Of a DNA stretch of 64,000 nt, positions 61,458 to 64,000 are shown piece by piece; the first letter of the stretch is position 1; the number at the start of each line of letters is the position of its first letter. The position numbers were made by a program, and so were the translations under genes. Below the pieces are notes generated by a model. The model searched no databases. It was not told where the DNA came from and saw nothing but the letters and a program-made list of their open reading frames with translations. Source of the DNA: Phycisphaerae bacterium (GTDB taxonomy: Bacteria > Planctomycetota > Phycisphaerae > UBA1845); NCBI GenBank assembly GCA_029260015.1, contig JAJDEB010000023.1, positions 695,256 through 759,255 on the forward strand, given 5' to 3'.

Positions 61458-64000
61458 TTATGGCTGGTTTTCTGTCAATTCGAGCGTACCGAGGTAGTAG
61501 AAACCGGTGCCGTTGGTGTTGGCTGCCCCCTTGGTCACGGTGATGACGATTTCATTCTGGGCATTCGGTGCGATACCAGTCGCAGAGATGATTTCCGAAT
61601 CGTTGCCTGCCGCATCGAGCGAAACCGTAGTGGTCGCAGCACCGGTGAGTTGATAGTCGGTTGTACGATTGTCGCCAACGCCCAAGCGCGACGCGCAGAA
61701 AATGAAATCGTAAGTGGCTGCGGGGTTCAATCCCGTCAGCGTCATCTGCGCCGTCGGATAAATTCCACCCGAAAACGTGACGTCATTACCAAAGAGCGAA
61801 TCCTGCGTCGCCGTGGCTGGATAGTTACGCAGCGCCAGGTCACTACCACCTACCGGCGCGGTCGTCCCACTGGTGTTCGACCCATTAAACCGAAGCGTCG
61901 GCGACATCTCCAACACGATACCCGTATCAACATCGGCAACGCTCTGGAGGCCAATCGAAGACGTGAAGTTGCTCGCGTGTACGTTGTTCCAATAAAGAGA
62001 TTCGCCCAGCGTTTGCGATGCACTGCTGCCAAAGTCGATCAGTACTGTCGAATCGGAAGCGGCTGGCGTCACTGTAAATTCGACGCTTCCTGCCGCATCC
62101 ACAAAACCTGCCGACGTGGCAATGATCGTCGCGGCATACGACCCTACGGAAAGCCCCGTCGCATCCACCGAAACCGCGAACGGAACATCCACAAGACTCG
62201 TCGCGGGAACGCTCATCCATGTAGGTGCAACTAGCGTATCGTTATCAATCGCCGAAAGCGAAACGCTGGGCGAACTAACGTCACTTGTCGAAACCGTCAT
62301 GTTCTGCGAATCCTGATTCGATCCGCTTTCCAAACCAAACTGCAACAATGTCGGAGTGATGCTCAATTCCGGGACAACCGGTTCCATCGCCAATTGAAGA
62401 GTTTGAAAGTCAATCAAATCAACATCGCCGTCGGAATCCTCATCAACGAAACAGCAATCGAGCCCCACCAATTGCGAATAACACAGTGGAGACAAACACG
62501 GCCCACTCATGCACGCTGCCGTCGCCGCCCCACCATCAAGCGGCACACTCACCCTGACATTGTCATAGATAACAAACGAGTTGCCCGTCGTGTTCTGACC
62601 CGAGAAATGATCGAATAACCCCAGCATGATATTGCCCGACTCAAACCCCGATCCATTCACTTCCTGCGAAATCACTTCGCCATCGAGTCGCCATGTCACG
62701 ACACCGTCAAGCTGCACGATCTCACCCGTCACCCATTGCCTGCCCGGCGATCCTGCTACCGACGTTCCGATCGGATCACCCGAAACTGAAGGGAACAGCC
62801 CCGAGAACAACGATTGACTGTTGTCCCACTGCGAAAGCGCCCGACGCGAAGGGTCCGCACCGCTGTTTCCCCAGTACGCGTTGTAATCCTTGATCGATCC
62901 ATCGAGCGAAGTCGAACCAGTACCGACATCGCCATCGCTGGCGGCTGCGAAGTACACGCCATCGGTGTCGCCGCCGACATCTGCAGACGCGTTCAGTCTG
63001 GTTCCCGAATGATTGATACCCGTGCAGGCGTGTTCGGTCGATCCGCCCGAATCCCAACTGATGTACATGTCCCACGTCAGTTTGAAATCGCCCGCGAAAC
63101 TCTGCCCGATCGGATACGCACTGACACCCGAAGCGTCAGCCAGCCCAGCTATTGTATTGGCTTCCATCATCAGCCCGCGCGTCGTACCGCCAATCGAATT
63201 CGGTGCCGCCGGAATCGACCGCGTACTGTAATTAAAATGAAAGGTTGCCGTATCGCCCGCGTCTTTCGCAACCGTCGTCCAAGCTGTGGTCGAGTCCACA
63301 TCAAAATCGTCGCCCCACACTTGCAGGTAGACGCGCTCGCACTCATCGGGCACGCCGTTGGTGTTGCAGTCCTCAAGACCGAAACTTTCGACGAATTCGA
63401 GAGCACCCATGCGAAGACCTGTGCTGCCGATACCTGTTGCGCCATTGCCGGTGGAGTTGACGATTGCAAGCGTCGTGCGAACACCCAAGAGTTCAACGGA
63501 GCTGGGTCGGAAGGTTAGACCGTTGATCGGTCCACTGAAAGCGCTGTTGGTATTCGTATTGATCGAGACCTTGGAGCCGGAATTGATCTCCAGGCTTTCC
63601 AGTTGACTGGAGCCAAAGCTGTGGAACAGCAAGTTGGTCTCGGACGGGCTGAAGGCGATGGACTGGCCGCCACCGGTGCCGCCATTGATGCCGTGAAGGG
63701 CAGTGCCGATCGGGCTGATGCTGATCTGCACGATGCGACCGCTGGCTGCGCCGCCAATCTTATTGGTACCGCCGGACACACCGAAGAGGGTGCCGGAAGC
63801 ACCGAAGTCGATGCCGGAGATATGACTCTGCACTGAACTACCCAGACCCAAGTCGCCCAGGATAAATGCCTGACCGTCGTCACGGTTGACGCGAGCCAGA
63901 AGCCGATTCTGGGTGCTGGTGCTGGTCATGACCACTGCGTCCATTTCATGGGTCGTGAGATGCTCAGCCAAACCAACGCCGCGGCGGATGCCATCGGCAG
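61458..64000 (-). CDS. Large secreted multidomain protein, 5' end missing
   Basis: The reading frame is open to the right edge of the window, so the N-terminus is missing and about 847 residues are visible. In order: a propeller-like region (about 1-215, GIDFGASGTLFGVSGG), a loop repeat DCNTNGVPDECE, a LamG-like jelly roll (about 235-490), a dockerin-like loop (DEDSDGDVDLIDF, about 530), a beta-sandwich like BACON/Ig domains (LSITPTLLQFGLESGSN, about 560-660), and a C-terminal galactose-binding-like domain (VLIDFGSSAS...FCASRLG...FYYLGTLELT). It is probably a cell-surface carbohydrate-binding protein, by domain content only. It is the first gene of a transcript leading to the M16 peptidase, if co-transcribed. 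Confidence 0.78.
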   Translation of the reverse strand, partial: ADGIRRGVGLAEHLTTHEMDAVVMTSTSTQNRLLARVNRDDGQAFILGDLGLGSSVQSHISGIDFGASGTLFGVSGGTNKIGGAASGRIVQISISPIGTALHGINGGTGGGQSIAFSPSETNLLFHSFGSSQLESLEINSGSKVSINTNTNSAFSGPINGLTFRPSSVELLGVRTTLAIVNSTGNGATGIGSTGLRMGALEFVESFGLEDCNTNGVPDECERVYLQVWGDDFDVDSTTAWTTVAKDAGDTATFHFNYSTRSIPAAPNSIGGTTRGLMMEANTIAGLADASGVSAYPIGQSFAGDFKLTWDMYISWDSGGSTEHACTGINHSGTRLNASADVGGDTDGVYFAAASDGDVGTGSTSLDGSIKDYNAYWGNSGADPSRRALSQWDNSQSLFSGLFPSVSGDPIGTSVAGSPGRQWVTGEIVQLDGVVTWRLDGEVISQEVNGSGFESGNIMLGLFDHFSGQNTTGNSFVIYDNVRVSVPLDGGAATAACMSGPCLSPLCYSQLVGLDCCFVDEDSDGDVDLIDFQTLQLAMEPVVPELSITPTLLQFGLESGSNQDSQNMTVSTSDVSSPSVSLSAIDNDTLVAPTWMSVPATSLVDVPFAVSVDATGLSVGSYAATIIATSAGFVDAAGSVEFTVTPAASDSTVLIDFGSSASQTLGESLYWNNVHASNFTSSIGLQSVADVDTGIVLEMSPTLRFNGSNTSGTTAPVGGSDLALRNYPATATQDSLFGNDVTFSGGIYPTAQMTLTGLNPAATYDFIFCASRLGVGDNRTTDYQLTGAATTTVSLDAAGNDSEIISATGIAPNAQNEIVITVTKGAANTNGTGFYYLGTLELTENQP

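Noticed and set aside
1..64000. tRNA, rRNA, CRISPR array, phage genes or insertion-sequence transposase
   Set aside because: I looked between the genes for T-loop sequences, regularly spaced repeats and transposase-like proteins and found none that I could support.

Overview
The window reads as chromosomal DNA of a planctomycete (phylum Planctomycetota, possibly Phycisphaerae-like). The main reason is a set of large secreted proteins with short Cys/Asp-rich DxNxxGxxDxCE repeats, FG-GAP, LamG or right-handed beta-helix modules, and a C-terminal dockerin-like pair of calcium loops. An ole gene set and many TPR and VanZ membrane proteins fit as well. I ran no database search, so the taxonomy is inference.

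Layout. 1-8.2 kb: the 3' part of yidC, a small repeat-bounded island with two unknown genes, a ROK-like kinase with a tandem GT2 glycosyltransferase, a double GNAT protein, then a gene-free stretch (6603-7284) that carries a promoter, several hairpins and a strong terminator and probably encodes a structured RNA. 8.3-20.7 kb: upp, followed by five same-strand genes for secreted LamG, FG-GAP and beta-helix proteins that look like recombining paralogues. 20.8-31.8 kb: citrate synthase, a MerR regulator, a LOG-family protein, a GNAT enzyme, a small kinase, a polyprenol-type glycosyltransferase, and oleB-oleC-oleD (long-chain olefin synthesis) without oleA. 32-40.1 kb: an eight-gene acyl-CoA operon with three acyl-CoA dehydrogenases, 3-hydroxyacyl-CoA dehydrogenase, enoyl-CoA hydratase, a B12 mutase catalytic subunit, and a B12-binding domain fused to a MeaB-type GTPase. 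The mutase has Phe and Gln where methylmalonyl-CoA mutase has Tyr and Arg, so I read it as an isobutyryl-CoA mutase type, effectively a split IcmF. 40.3-45.6 kb: a TPR/YggX-like fusion, a zinc-ribbon membrane protein, and a three-subunit xanthine-dehydrogenase-family molybdoenzyme. 45.6-64 kb: VanZ-like, PMT-like and O-antigen-ligase/TPR membrane proteins, the PduO-type cobalamin adenosyltransferase, asparagine synthase, a TPR lipoprotein, a LigD-phosphoesterase-like protein, an AspT-type exchanger, ComM, a lipoprotein, an M16 peptidase, and a large secreted protein cut by the right edge.

How it fits together. The acyl-CoA operon could interconvert isobutyryl- and butyryl-CoA and oxidise the product. 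The cobalamin adenosyltransferase at 51.6 kb would supply its cofactor. Thiolase, ETF and OleA are not in the window and would have to be encoded elsewhere. Two families of palindromic repeats lie between genes. One of them supplies the stop codons of two convergent genes.
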